NCBI GenBank assembly: GCA_016708105.1
Contig: JADJGJ010000001.1
Coordinates: forward strand, 434,001-498,000
DNA: 64,000 bases
Direction: 5' to 3'
Source: Crocinitomicaceae bacterium
Lineage (GTDB): Bacteria > Bacteroidota > Bacteroidia > Flavobacteriales_D > Crocinitomicaceae
The translations under genes and the position numbers were made by a program. This document shows positions 42,948 to 53,500 of this stretch, one piece after another. The notes below the pieces were generated by a model. That model saw only the letters and a list, made by a program, of their open reading frames with translations. It was not told the DNA's origin and ran no database searches. Each line of letters begins with the position of its first letter. The first letter of the stretch is position 1.

Positions 42948-45554
42948 TCATTTTTGAATGATCAGTTGAATTACTTCATTTTTATCTGAAACCAAAATGT
43001 AAATTCCATTTGAGAGTGATCCTAAATCAGCAGATTCACAATTTTCAAAGTGAAGCAATTTTTTACCATGCATATCAAAAACAGCAAATGTTGATTTTTC
43101 AGACAAGTGAATTATGCCGTTTGAAGGGTTAGGGTAAACCTGCAATGATTTCAAACCATGCTCACTTAATTGTGTTGTATTGTTGTTTTGTAATGGGGTT
43201 GGTCCGTCAAACACAGCAAATGTATTAGATCCGTTAGGGTAGCGTCCAAATGAATAGTTTGAAGATGTTGCCGGGTACATTAATTCATCCATTAGTATTC
43301 CTTCAGATGTTTTCAGGTAAATGGTATTGATTGCGTTAGTAAGGTCACCTGAGGTATGATTTTCACCTTGATATGCTTCACCATCAAACCAGAAAAGTAA
43401 ATATCCGTTTGCAGGTATGACCGTGCCGTTAGGAATTGTCCAGCTGTGCGTGCTCCATTGGAAAACACATCCTGAAAGGTTCATTGGCTTGTCATTTGGA
43501 TTGAACAATTCAAGCCAATCATCATGCTCTTCAAAATTGTCTTCAAGATGATTTGTGTTTGATGCCATCAATTCATTAATGACTACAGATTGATATGTGT
43601 CATCTGTTTCAAAAATGGCGGTGAATACAGAGTCACCTGATGGATTCCAAAGAATTGTTTCATCGGTAATTCCACTCTCTTGCCATTCAACAAAACGATA
43701 TCCGGGTTTAGCAATTGCGGTTAACGGCAATTCAACGGTGTTCATATAATATCCATTCCAAGGATAAACCGGATTATTCACCGCTGGAAGATTCTCATTG
43801 ATCAGAATAGAATTAACTTGTACCATTCCCATGGTGGGGTCATTAACTTGCACGGTTACCATGCTTGAATCAGGATATCCCCATTTAATCATCATGTGAT
43901 CTCTTACCTTGCGTTGTCTTCTGTCAGCAAAAACCTGCAAATAGTAAAAGTTAAGATCCCATTGGGTGAGGGTAGGGGTTTCAGATTGTCTGGTATATAG
44001 GGTGGTTGCTGTTGATGGGTATCTCCACCGCTCAACATTTTCAAGCATAGAAGGTGTAAGTGCGTTATATATTTCAGTTACTTTTTGACTCACTCTGTTT
44101 TTTCTGTATTGTGAATTGAGAAGGTCACACATCCGGTTGACAAATTTTTTCTTGAAAGTTTCGTTCTCAAGCATGCCTCTGAAAAAACGTGTGTATGAAG
44201 CAAATGTTCCACTAGCTACGGTAGCAGCATTTAAGGTGTTGACCGTGTAATATGCATTGCTGCAATCTCCGCCAAATGCTCCATCAAAATCATAAAATAC
44301 CCATCTGAATTTGCCATCATGCGGTTTTGTTTTTTGAGGATTAAATGGCCCTGTTTTTCTCCATATAACCACGTTTGAATAAACCCAATCTACGTTGCTG
44401 AGAAAAATTTCAGAACACATATAATCAATGTAATTGTCTTCATCAATTTTTTCAAGGACATATTGATAGTGCTGATCAAGTGACATGTCATTGGCAATGA
44501 TATAATCTTCAAGACTTGACATTTCATCAGCATCTACCTGAAATCCGTCTTGCACATCATATTCCTGATCAAGTATAGTGATATCGTTGTCATCAACTCC
44601 ATATCTGTTTTGAATAAAATATTTGTCTACTCTTTCTTTAATAGTATGGATGCCCCAATATTCTCCGTTGATGAAAAGGATAAGATGACGCACGTGTTGT
44701 TGATCAACAGCAAGTCCTTCAGTTATCATGTTTGCTAAATCATCTCTTGGAAAACAACTTGGGCTATGTCCACCACCACGCAGAATAATGCGTTTGTATT
44801 TATCTAAAGCGTAGTTATCAAATAGGGGATAATTGAAATTGGTTTCCGGATCAGTATCTCCATATAAGCGCAGATTTTTTTTGCATGAAGATCTGCTTCC
44901 TCCACCATGAATTCGTGCTCTGACTTTTTTTGATAAGACAAGATTTCCACCGGCATCAAAATATTCAAGATTAGTGATGCGTTCCCAGGCAACTCCTTTT
45001 TCTGAATAGTTTCCATCCGGGTGATTACCGTAAACATAAATTCCACTTTCTTGAGAAAACATATCTACGCTGTCAACAACTAGAGATAAAACAGGCAGTG
45101 CATATCTAGATGCGCCCATTGGATCAATCATAAAAGTTTGTGTCACCGTTTCACTTGGAGCGTATCCCGGCTTGAAGGCTTTAAAACGAAGCACATTGAT
45201 TTTATACACTTCACCATACGGAGGAAGCCAGCCACGGTCATTTGCTCTGTCTAAATCATACGCTCCCATCGGGTAATCAAATGATGGATTGGTAGGAATC
45301 ATGGAATAAGAGTTAGGTTCACCGTTACGATTACTCAACTCAATTGGGCCTGTATAAATATTGTCTGAAGTGGTAGGTTCGTTCCCGTTAAGTGTATAGA
45401 AAATTGTTACTCCGCTCAGCTCATGATTCAAAGTAACAGCTACATCACTTGTGTAAATTCCTGATGTTTGATCTGAATAAGGCAAAGCAAGTTGTTGTGA
45501 CATCAATGAAGTGCCAAAACAAAGTGCAAACACAATAATCAGAAAATTTCTCAT
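42948..45554 (-). CDS. T9SS-secreted CotH-kinase-like protein with lamin-tail domain
   Basis: 868 residues: signal peptide (IIVFALCFGTSLMSQQ), a chitobiase/hexosaminidase C-terminal-like domain near 25-60 (GVTIFYTLNGNEPTTSDN), a CotH kinase-like region with RIHGGGSRSSCKKNLRLYG, LFINGEYWGIHTIKERVDK and WVFYDFDGAFGGD (the metal-binding DFD), then a lamin-tail domain (VVINELMASNTNHLED, WLELFNPNDKPMNLSGC) and a sorting domain (LQVYPNPSNGIIHL). CotH kinases phosphorylate secreted proteins; activity here is untested. Same-strand operon with the FG-GAP gene. Confidence 0.88.
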   Translation of the reverse strand: MRNFLIIVFALCFGTSLMSQQLALPYSDQTSGIYTSDVAVTLNHELSGVTIFYTLNGNEPTTSDNIYTGPIELSNRNGEPNSYSMIPTNPSFDYPMGAYDLDRANDRGWLPPYGEVYKINVLRFKAFKPGYAPSETVTQTFMIDPMGASRYALPVLSLVVDSVDMFSQESGIYVYGNHPDGNYSEKGVAWERITNLEYFDAGGNLVLSKKVRARIHGGGSRSSCKKNLRLYGDTDPETNFNYPLFDNYALDKYKRIILRGGGHSPSCFPRDDLANMITEGLAVDQQHVRHLILFINGEYWGIHTIKERVDKYFIQNRYGVDDNDITILDQEYDVQDGFQVDADEMSSLEDYIIANDMSLDQHYQYVLEKIDEDNYIDYMCSEIFLSNVDWVYSNVVIWRKTGPFNPQKTKPHDGKFRWVFYDFDGAFGGDCSNAYYTVNTLNAATVASGTFASYTRFFRGMLENETFKKKFVNRMCDLLNSQYRKNRVSQKVTEIYNALTPSMLENVERWRYPSTATTLYTRQSETPTLTQWDLNFYYLQVFADRRQRKVRDHMMIKWGYPDSSMVTVQVNDPTMGMVQVNSILINENLPAVNNPVYPWNGYYMNTVELPLTAIAKPGYRFVEWQESGITDETILWNPSGDSVFTAIFETDDTYQSVVINELMASNTNHLEDNFEEHDDWLELFNPNDKPMNLSGCVFQWSTHSWTIPNGTVIPANGYLLFWFDGEAYQGENHTSGDLTNAINTIYLKTSEGILMDELMYPATSSNYSFGRYPNGSNTFAVFDGPTPLQNNNTTQLSEHGLKSLQVYPNPSNGIIHLSEKSTFAVFDMHGKKLLHFENCESADLGSLSNGIYILVSDKNEVIQLIIQK

Positions 45555-45577
45555 TGCTTCAAATTTATGAATTTCAA

Positions 45578-46309
45578 TTATTTGTACAAAGTTTTAACAT
45601 GCATGAGATCTAATAAAAAGTCAGGATCTTCTTCTATTTTATTTCCGATAACAATAATATCTGCACCGGCATGGAAAGCCATTTCAACCTGGTCTGAAGT
45701 TTTGATACCTCCGCCAATAATTAATGGCACCTGAATTTGTTTTTTAACTGTACTGATCATGTCAGGCGAAACCGGATTCAATGCGCCACTGCCTGCATCT
45801 AAAAAAATTGCCTTTACTCCAAGCATTTCCCCTGCCAATGCAGTATTTGCGGCTATGCTATATTGATCAGGCGGAATTGGCGTAGTTTGACTCACGTATT
45901 GAACTGAACTGTTTTTTCCGCCGTCAATTAATAAATATCCGGTTGGTATTATTTCAGTTTGCATTGATTTTAATACAGGCGCTGCTTCAACATGATGTCC
46001 TATCAAATAATCTGGATTTCTTCCGGAAATCAATGTTAAAAATAATAGCGCATCTGCCTTTGGATGTACTTGATTATATGATCCCGGAAAAATCACGACC
46101 GGTATTTGGGTGTGCTCTTTAATGTATTGAATGCAGCTGTTGAAAGAACCTATATTTACTGTACTTCCACCAACAAAAATATAATCTGGTTTCAGTGCAT
46201 TGATGCGCACTAATAATTCAGCAAGTTGTGATTCATTGGATGTTTTGTCAGGATCAACCAAAACTGCTAATTGCTTTTTACCTGAATTTATTTTTTCAGA
46301 AATTGTCAT
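45578..46309 (-). CDS. Geranylgeranylglyceryl phosphate synthase family (PcrB-type)
   Basis: 243 residues, TIM-barrel prenyltransferase joining a polyprenyl diphosphate to sn-glycerol-1-phosphate. Seen: LAVLVDPDKTS with the diphosphate-binding Asp, YIFVGGSTV, VVIFPGSYNQV, GYLLIDGGKNSSVQYVS, AIFLDAGSGAL, and the phosphate-binding LIIGGGIKTSDQVEMA and DIIVIGNKIEED. Bacteroidota carry such enzymes with archaeal-type stereochemistry; chain length is unpredictable here. Its ATG overlaps the Kelch gene stop by 4 bp. Confidence 0.93.
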   Translation of the reverse strand: MTISEKINSGKKQLAVLVDPDKTSNESQLAELLVRINALKPDYIFVGGSTVNIGSFNSCIQYIKEHTQIPVVIFPGSYNQVHPKADALLFLTLISGRNPDYLIGHHVEAAPVLKSMQTEIIPTGYLLIDGGKNSSVQYVSQTTPIPPDQYSIAANTALAGEMLGVKAIFLDAGSGALNPVSPDMISTVKKQIQVPLIIGGGIKTSDQVEMAFHAGADIIVIGNKIEEDPDFLLDLMHVKTLYK

Positions 46310-47529
46310 GGTATAATTCTTAAATAACCCGTTGTAATTTGGTTTTGATTTGTGGTGACAACTAAAATATAATTACCTTCTTTAAAATTAGCTATACTAA
46401 CTGATGCATTTGAATCAGACAGATTTTTATTCTCAACTAATCTGCCCGACAAATCATATATAGCTAGTTGCATTGGGTATGATTCAGGCTGAAATCCGCT
46501 AATAAAAAAATGTGTTTTACAAGGGTTGGGATAAACAGCAACACCATCATCAATCGTTAATTCTGCATTACTTAAAAGAGGAATGAATGCCCAGAAATCT
46601 CGTAGATTGGTACCTGTGGTTCCGGTTCCGCAATAAGCAATATCACCAATGGTAAATGAAACCATATACCTTCTTGCTTGTCCGTCAAAATCTGCAATTT
46701 GAATCCAGCTGTCATTGGTGAAATCATACTTCCAGAAATCATCAAAATTTTCAGTGCCTTCATTATTGTTACCGGTGCCTATATAGGCTTCACCATTTAA
46801 TACAAAACCTGTTGCATCTTGGCGTGGTGTTATACCAACGTCTGCTTTTTGGATCCAGGAATTGGTTGTTGGATCATACTCAAAAAAATCAGCTCTATCA
46901 TCACCAAACACGTGACCTGTGCCAACATAACCTTTCCCGTTGTGCGCAAACGCTACTGCTGAGCTGCGTGCTTCACCGGTGAAATCTGCAATCTGAGTCC
47001 AGTTGTTAGTGGTTGGATTGTATGCATAAAAATCAGCAGCATATCCTGATTCGGTTTGTCCTGTTCCGCAATATCCTATATCGTCAATCATGAATGCACA
47101 TGCCCCGCGACGAGGCACCCCGGGAAATGAATCAACCTGAACCCAAGTATTTATTAAGGGAATATATTTCCAAAAATCATTGCAATATTCACTATTGTCG
47201 TTTTCGCCAAGTCCAACATAAGCATAGCTGCCAATAGTGAAAGCACTTGAGTGATATCTGTAGCCTCCGCCATAATCTGCTATTTGTGTCCAGCTATTGG
47301 TGCCCGGGTCATACTCCCAGTAATCTTTGAAATAGGCTAGTCCGCCTGAATTGGTATGGCCCCCACCTATGTATCCTTTATTTCCAATTGAAAAGCCGGT
47401 ACAACGGTGCCGCGCATCTCCTCCAAACGAGGCTTTTTGTATCCACATACCGCTTACGTTAAAGCTAAGCAAATGAATCAATGCTAAACTTACTATCAAA
47501 TATAAAATATAACGGTGCATGGTACCCAA
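46306..47529 (-). CDS. T9SS-secreted Kelch-repeat protein
   Basis: About 407 residues; MHRYILYLIV at 47520 is an alternative start three codons in. After the signal segment come about six Kelch units, each with text such as RHRCTGFSIGNKGYIGGG, DYWEYDPGTNSWTQIADY and GRYMVSF-like RRYMVSFTIGDIAYCGTG, forming a beta-propeller. A C-terminal sorting domain follows (VAVYPNPCKTHFFISG ... NYILVVTT). Surface or secreted; partner unknown. Precedes the GGGP synthase in the same transcript. Confidence 0.88.
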   Translation of the reverse strand: MGTMHRYILYLIVSLALIHLLSFNVSGMWIQKASFGGDARHRCTGFSIGNKGYIGGGHTNSGGLAYFKDYWEYDPGTNSWTQIADYGGGYRYHSSAFTIGSYAYVGLGENDNSEYCNDFWKYIPLINTWVQVDSFPGVPRRGACAFMIDDIGYCGTGQTESGYAADFYAYNPTTNNWTQIADFTGEARSSAVAFAHNGKGYVGTGHVFGDDRADFFEYDPTTNSWIQKADVGITPRQDATGFVLNGEAYIGTGNNNEGTENFDDFWKYDFTNDSWIQIADFDGQARRYMVSFTIGDIAYCGTGTTGTNLRDFWAFIPLLSNAELTIDDGVAVYPNPCKTHFFISGFQPESYPMQLAIYDLSGRLVENKNLSDSNASVSIANFKEGNYILVVTTNQNQITTGYLRIIP

Positions 47530-47584
47530 TCTAACTGTTTACGAAAAAGAATGTCAGAAAGTTGTATTAATTATAGGTTAAATT

Positions 47585-48223
47585 TCAAAACACAGATTTG
47601 CCATTCATATCTTCATGTGAACACCAGCAAATAACAAATTCTCCTAAATCATGATAACGAAATATGTAATGGTGTAATTCTTTGTCTTTGATTACATCTG
47701 CATAAACTTCTTGGTTTCGAATTTTCAGCCTGATATTGTCTTTGAGGCTCAACCCTTCGGTATTTTCCATTTTGTAAATAGCCTCTTTGATGCTCCACGC
47801 AAGGGTTATCTGGGTGAGATCAAGTATATTTAACTCTTGAAGTTCTGAGTTTGAAAGAAATTTCTTTGATATTCGTATAAGTTTATCTGATTTGAATTCT
47901 GCATCTATTCCCACCTCATGTGTTGGATGATAGGCAATAGCAACAATATTACGTGAATGTGAAATGCTGATGAACCCTCCATTTTCAAGATATGGTCTTC
48001 CTTTCGTATCATAAGAAATTATTCTGCCAGAGTTAAATGAATGCCAAAGTACGCGTGTGTAAAGGAATTCAGCCTTGCGTTTGACTGATAGAAAGGAATT
48101 GTAGCGCATTAATTCATTTTCAGTTAATGCGTTTAGGGTTTCAGCAGGTAATGTCTTATTATCAAACTGAATATATTTTATCACGCTGCCGTTGTGTGAT
48201 GCTAAGTGATGAATGGTGTACAA
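47585..48223 (-). CDS. 4'-phosphopantetheinyl transferase superfamily protein
   Basis: 212 residues, Sfp-like enzyme that attaches phosphopantetheine to acyl or peptidyl carrier proteins. Seen: ISISHSRNIVAIAY (motif P1), GIDAEFKSDKLI with the Mg-binding Asp, KFLSNSELQEL, and WSIKEAIYKMENTEGLSL containing the WxxKEA motif. Length suits the compact Sfp/HetI or EntD-like class. The carrier-protein partner is not in the window. Confidence 0.88.
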   Translation of the reverse strand: MYTIHHLASHNGSVIKYIQFDNKTLPAETLNALTENELMRYNSFLSVKRKAEFLYTRVLWHSFNSGRIISYDTKGRPYLENGGFISISHSRNIVAIAYHPTHEVGIDAEFKSDKLIRISKKFLSNSELQELNILDLTQITLAWSIKEAIYKMENTEGLSLKDNIRLKIRNQEVYADVIKDKELHHYIFRYHDLGEFVICWCSHEDMNGKSVF

Positions 48224-48267
48224 TTGACAATCAGTTTAATTATGGTGCAAATTACAAAGGAGTTTTG

Positions 48268-48275
48268 TACTTTTG
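48268..48275 (+). promoter_or_regulatory. Candidate -7 box for ahcY
   Basis: TACTTTTG followed by C is a strong TAnnTTTG match 27 bp before the ATG at 48303. No TTG lies 19-21 bp upstream. Confidence 0.45.
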
Positions 48276-48302
48276 CAGCCTTATACTAAAGAAAAATTGA
48301 CG

Positions 48303-49616
48303 ATGAGCACTACAGAACAAAAATTAAAATACAAAGTCAAAGACATTAGTCTGGCAGAATGGGGAAGAAAAGAGATCCGCCTAGCAGAAGCTGAAATGCC
48401 CGGTTTGATGGCTTTAAGAGCAGAGTATGGATCAACCAAACCTCTCAAAGGAGCACGCATTGCTGGTTGTTTGCACATGACTATTCAAACAGCAGTATTA
48501 ATTGAAACCTTAGTTGAATTGGGCGCTGAGGTTACTTGGTCATCATGTAATATTTTTTCAACTCAAGATCATGCAGCGTCTGCAATTGCTGCTGCAGGCA
48601 TTCCGGTATATGCTTGGAAGGGTATGAATGAACAAGAATTTGACTGGTGCATTGAACAAACTCTTTTTGCCTTTGAAGGTGGTAAACCTCTGAATATGAT
48701 TCTAGACGATGGTGGTGATTTAACGAATATGGTTTTTGATCGCTATCCTGAGCTGACAAAAGATATCCGTGGATTATCTGAAGAAACAACCACCGGTGTG
48801 CATCGTCTTTATGAGCGTGTGAAAAATGGTACTTTGGTGATGCCTGCAATCAATGTGAATGATTCTGTTACTAAATCAAAATTTGATAATAAATACGGAT
48901 GTAAAGAGTCACTAGTTGATGCAATACGCAGAGCTACTGATGTGATGATGGCAGGCAAGGTTGCCGTTGTTGCCGGTTACGGTGATGTAGGTAAGGGATC
49001 AGCAGCTTCGTTAAAAGGGGCGGGTGCCCGTGTGATTGTGACTGAAATTGATCCTATTTGTGCATTGCAGGCCGCAATGGATGGTTTTGAAGTAAAGCCA
49101 ATGGATAAAGCCGTAATGGAGGCAGACATTGTTGTTACCGCTACCGGTAATAAAGATATCGTGCTTGGTCGTCATTTTGAAAAGATGAAAGATAAAACCA
49201 TCGTGTGCAACATTGGTCACTTTGACAATGAAATTGATGTAGCATGGCTTAACAAAAACTGGGGAAAAACCAAGTTAGAAGTTAAACCTCAAGTTGATTT
49301 GTATACCGTGAATGGAAAAGACATTATCCTTTTAGCTGAAGGTCGTTTGGTTAATCTTGGTTGCGCAACCGGGCACCCTTCTTTTGTAATGTCAAACTCT
49401 TTTACAAATCAAACGTTAGCTCAAATTGAACTGTGGAATAATTCTGCTGCATATAAAAATGATGTCTACACACTTCCAAAACATCTAGATGAGAAAGTTG
49501 CGCGTTTACACCTTGCTAAAATTGGGGTAGAACTGGAAACTCTCTCTGAAGAACAAGCTAAATATATTGGTGTTACTGTGGCCGGTCCGTTCAAAGCAGA
49601 ACACTACAGATATTAA
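48303..49616 (+). CDS. ahcY: Adenosylhomocysteinase
   Basis: 437 residues, NAD-dependent hydrolysis of S-adenosylhomocysteine to adenosine and homocysteine. Seen: GCLHMTIQTAVLIETL, WSSCNIFSTQDHAAS, ILDDGGDLTNM, GVHRLYERVKNGTL, the NAD-binding KVAVVAGYGDVGKGSAA, NIGHFDNEIDV and LGCATGHPSFVMSNSF. The frame is open 10 codons upstream from a TTG at 48273, but that region overlaps a -7 box; MSTTEQ is the usual start. A terminator follows the stop. Confidence 0.97.
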   Translation: MSTTEQKLKYKVKDISLAEWGRKEIRLAEAEMPGLMALRAEYGSTKPLKGARIAGCLHMTIQTAVLIETLVELGAEVTWSSCNIFSTQDHAASAIAAAGIPVYAWKGMNEQEFDWCIEQTLFAFEGGKPLNMILDDGGDLTNMVFDRYPELTKDIRGLSEETTTGVHRLYERVKNGTLVMPAINVNDSVTKSKFDNKYGCKESLVDAIRRATDVMMAGKVAVVAGYGDVGKGSAASLKGAGARVIVTEIDPICALQAAMDGFEVKPMDKAVMEADIVVTATGNKDIVLGRHFEKMKDKTIVCNIGHFDNEIDVAWLNKNWGKTKLEVKPQVDLYTVNGKDIILLAEGRLVNLGCATGHPSFVMSNSFTNQTLAQIELWNNSAAYKNDVYTLPKHLDEKVARLHLAKIGVELETLSEEQAKYIGVTVAGPFKAEHYRY

Positions 49617-49640
49617 TATTTTTAGAACGAAATTAATTTC

Positions 49641-49672
49641 AAATCCTGCCTCTTTAGAAGGCGGGATTTTTT
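49641..49672 (+). terminator. Intrinsic terminator after ahcY
   Basis: AAATCCTGCCT pairs with AGGCGGGATTT (one G-U), followed by a run of T. It lies 25 bp past the ahcY stop and also overlaps the end of the convergent lipoprotein gene, so it may serve both. Confidence 0.85.
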
Positions 49673-50107
49673 TTAATTATAGATACTTACCGTGTAGGCG
49701 CCGTCCCAGGTAGTGTAATATTTTTTTAGTCCAAATTGAGCTGGCCCTGCAAGTACCTGTCCGTTTTGAATGCTAAATCGTGAACCTGAGCAAGTATCTA
49801 TCAACTCAAAAATATTATCCGGATTTACCATGACAATAGCACATGCGTCGTCTGAATTATAAGTGGAATGTCTGTCAAAGGCTACAAATTCTGAAAAATT
49901 GTTGTAGACTACGATACCTCTGGATCCCCCATTAACATAGCTATATCCCCCTGGTGCATTCAAAGCCTGATAGGCAGGCAAATCTAAGTTAATAGTCACG
50001 TTAACAGGCACATTAGGAATTGGGTATTTCTCTTCCTTACATGAAATTGTCAACAATGCCAGAAAGAGCATTGCAATAATTCGTTTTCTTGAATATATTT
50101 GAAACAT
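49673..50107 (-). CDS. Rieske-like lipoprotein without intact cluster ligands
   Basis: About 144 residues. MLFLALLTISCKEE at 50071 is a better lipoprotein start than the ATG at 50107, whose codon overlaps the divergent gene's start. The text SRGIVVYNNFSEFVAFDR and FELIDTCSGSRFSI and GPAQFGLKKY matches small Rieske-fold lipoproteins of Bacteroidota, but the first CxH pair of the [2Fe-2S] site is not seen (HSTYN in its place), so cluster binding is doubtful. Beta-rich, probably outer-membrane-attached. Confidence 0.7.
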   Translation of the reverse strand: MFQIYSRKRIIAMLFLALLTISCKEEKYPIPNVPVNVTINLDLPAYQALNAPGGYSYVNGGSRGIVVYNNFSEFVAFDRHSTYNSDDACAIVMVNPDNIFELIDTCSGSRFSIQNGQVLAGPAQFGLKKYYTTWDGAYTVSIYN

Positions 50108-50402
50108 GAAAGTGAATCTTCAAAAACTATTAACGAAATTATTAATAATTATTTCAGTTACGCTCATTTTACCTTCTGAGGGGTTTGTGCAAGATAAAGG
50201 AGCGAAGTCTATTAAATCAGGCGGTGGTGGTTCACGCAATAAAAGTCGTGGCTTGAGAAGCAGCTACAGCTCCAGAAAAAGATCCGGTCGCAAACACTGG
50301 AATAATCAAGACAAAGAAACCAGAAAACGTATGAGGCGTGCAGCTCGCAACGCAAAAAGACGTCAAAAGGGAAAACCAATGAAGAATAACAGACTGGTAT
50401 AA
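50106..50402 (+). CDS. Small secreted, very basic protein
   Basis: 98 residues: a signal-like segment (LLIIISVTLILPSEGF) then an Arg/Lys/Ser-rich tail (SYSSRKRSGRKHWNNQ and RRAARNAKRRQKG). No domain is recognised; it could bind nucleic acid or anionic polymer. Its ATG (50106-50108) overlaps the ATG of the divergent lipoprotein frame. Confidence 0.55.
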   Translation: MKVNLQKLLTKLLIIISVTLILPSEGFVQDKGAKSIKSGGGGSRNKSRGLRSSYSSRKRSGRKHWNNQDKETRKRMRRAARNAKRRQKGKPMKNNRLV

Positions 50403-50573
50403 TAAACTCAGTTTTCGGTTTTATTTTTCTTTATCCTTTAGTTCTCAGTATCTAAATTTGTCAGTGAGTAAAAACGGTTAAGATTTTGTTATTTTTTTTT
50501 GCTCGACCAGATTTTATTTACCTATATTTACCCGCTATTGTATTTTAGGAATATTTAACAAATACGCTTACTT

Positions 50574-53500
50574 ATGCTGAAGTCTCTACGATTGGTAATT
50601 ACAACTTTCTTGTTGTCAGCTGGTTTTGCCTACGCGCAAACCGGTACAGGTTCTATCAAAGGAACAATTACCGATAAAGTATCTGGTGAACCCCTTCCCT
50701 TTGTTAAGGTGATTGTTTTTTCGGGTGACCAGCAAAAAGGTTATGCCGCAACTGATTTTGACGGCAAGTTCCTTATCAGTTCTCTCGCTCCCGGTTCCTA
50801 TGATGTGGAATTGAGATTTGTCGGTTATCAAACTGTGAGACAAACCGGAGTTATCGTGAGTTCTGATAAATACACCATTTTGGATGATCTTCAAATGGGA
50901 CAAACCGCTGAAATGCTTGATGTGGTTGAGGTAATTACGTATTCAGTTCCTCTTATCAATAAAGACGGGGGTGCTTCTGGTGGTACGGTAACTCGTGAAG
51001 ATATTTCCAAAATGCCAACTCGTGATGCAACCGGGATTGCTACTACCGTGGGTGGTGTCTATAACGCAGAAGGTTCAGGAGCATTGCAAATTCGCGGTGC
51101 ACGTGCTGAAGATTCATATTATTATATTGATGGTATTAAAGTGCGCGGTTCTTCTTCTTTGCCTAAAGCGGCTATGCAAGAGGTGTCGGTTATTACTGGT
51201 GGTGTGCCAGCAAACTATGGTGACGTAACGGGCGGTATTATTTCTATTACTACTCGCGGTCCTTCTGCCCAGTATTTTGGATCGTTTGAAGGCGTAACTT
51301 CTGGATTCTACTTCAATGGTCAAGATCCACTAGGTTATGACGGCAAAGTGTTTGGTCTTGATAAATACGGATATAATCTGTTGGAAGGAATGATCTCTGG
51401 TCCACTATTAATGAAAAAGGATTCTACCGGTGCAAAAACAGATCCCATTTTAGGTTTCTTCATTTCTGCCAACTTTACTGATGAGCTTGACAGCCGCCCA
51501 CTTACTAATGGCGGTGCATGGAGAATAAAACAAGATGCTCGTGATTCTTTGTTGCTGAATCCTTTGCGTCCAACAGGTATCGGACAAGGTACTTATTATA
51601 ATGCCAGTTATTTGAGAAATGATACTGAAAATCCTGAAAATTCAGATTTCGAACAGGTTCCTTGGAGAATGAATGCTCGTGGTCGTTCTGCTTCTTTCGC
51701 AGGTAAAATTGACGTGAATGCGGGACCTTCAATCAACTTGACTTTTGGTGCCTCGGCTGCATATTATAATGGAAGAGGATATTCTTATCAAGGTTCATTG
51801 ATGAACTTCGAAAATTTTGGCCTCAATACATCATTCGACTGGCGTGTGTACGGTCGTTTCACTCAACGATTCGCGAACGATGATGCAAACTCTGCTTCAA
51901 AAGTTAAAAATGCTTTCTACTCTATCATGATTGATTACTCTCAGTCTTATGACAGATCTTGGGATGCTACTCATCAAGACCGTATTTTCAACTATGGTCA
52001 TGTTGGTACATTCACTACCTACAGAATTCCAACTTATGAATTCAATCAAGATGGGGATAGCTTGATACATAATGGTTATCAAGATGTTTTGGTGACTTTT
52101 GATCCAAATTATACAGTTTCGAAAGACGGTGATACTGCGCTTACTGCATTATCGGCGATAACAAATCAGTACTATCAGATTTATGAAGGGAATCCTTTTG
52201 GTAATTACGAAAATCAATTCCAGATCCAACAAGGTGGTGGCTTGAGAAACGGAGACGTACCTGATAATGTATATGGTATTTGGGATAACCTTGGAACTCC
52301 ATATAATTATTATGGATATTCACAGGCTGATCAGTTCCGTATTACTGGTTCTGGTACTGTTAACCTAAGCGATCATGCTATTTCACTTGGTTTCGAATAT
52401 GAACAGCGCTGGGATAGAAACTTCGGCGGCGCACCAATCGGTATTTGGACAATTGCTCGTCAGTATATGAATAACCATATTCTTGAGTATGACAAATCAG
52501 TTGCAGGTTCTACTTATGATTTTTATGGAACCTTTCCGCGTGTCACCTATGACAGATTGAATGCTGCACCTGGTGATTACGGTGGACAACAATCTAATGA
52601 TGCTCAATATTTCTTTGATTATAATGTGCGTCTCGGTCAAGGTCTGAATCCTGACGGAACTGATTTTGTTGACATCGATGCTATTGATCCTAATTTCTTC
52701 ACATTGGATATGTTCAGCGCAGATGAATTGTTGAATTCAGGAAATAATATTTTTAGCTGGTATGGGTATGACCATGTTGGTAATAAAGTGAAAGGCGCTA
52801 CAAACATCAATGATTATTTTACCGAATTTGATGAGAATGGAAATTATAAACGCCATATTGGAGCTTTCCAGCCAATCTATGTCGCGGGATACGTGATGGA
52901 TAAATTTGCATTTGATGATATTATTTTCAACGTAGGTGTTCGTGTTGACATGTTTGACGCAAATCAACCGGTATTGAAAGATCCATACTTATTATACACT
53001 GCTAAAACCGTAGGTGAAATATCGCAATTTGACAACGGTACGGCCATCACTCACCCTGATAATATGGGCGATGATTATGTAGTTTATGTCAATGATGTAA
53101 ACAACATCACTGCTATTAACGGTTACCGTAACGGTGACACTTGGTATGATGCCAATGGTGTTGAGGTGTCTGATCCTACTGTCATTTCTGGAAGTAAAGG
53201 TATTGCACCATGGTTAGTTGATCCATCGCTTACAAACCCAACAGCTGATGCATTTGAAGATTATAAACCACAAATTAATGTGATGCCTCGTATCGCATTC
53301 TCGTTCCCAATCTCTGATGAGGCTTCATTCTTTGCACACTACGACATCTTGACAAAACGTCCTACAACCGGTAATCGTTTTGACCCTATTGATTATCAAT
53401 TCTTGCAAACGAGAAATGAAATCATTAATAACCCGAATTTGAAACCTGAAAAAACCATTGACTATGAGCTCGGTTTCCAACAAGTATTGAGTCGTACCTC

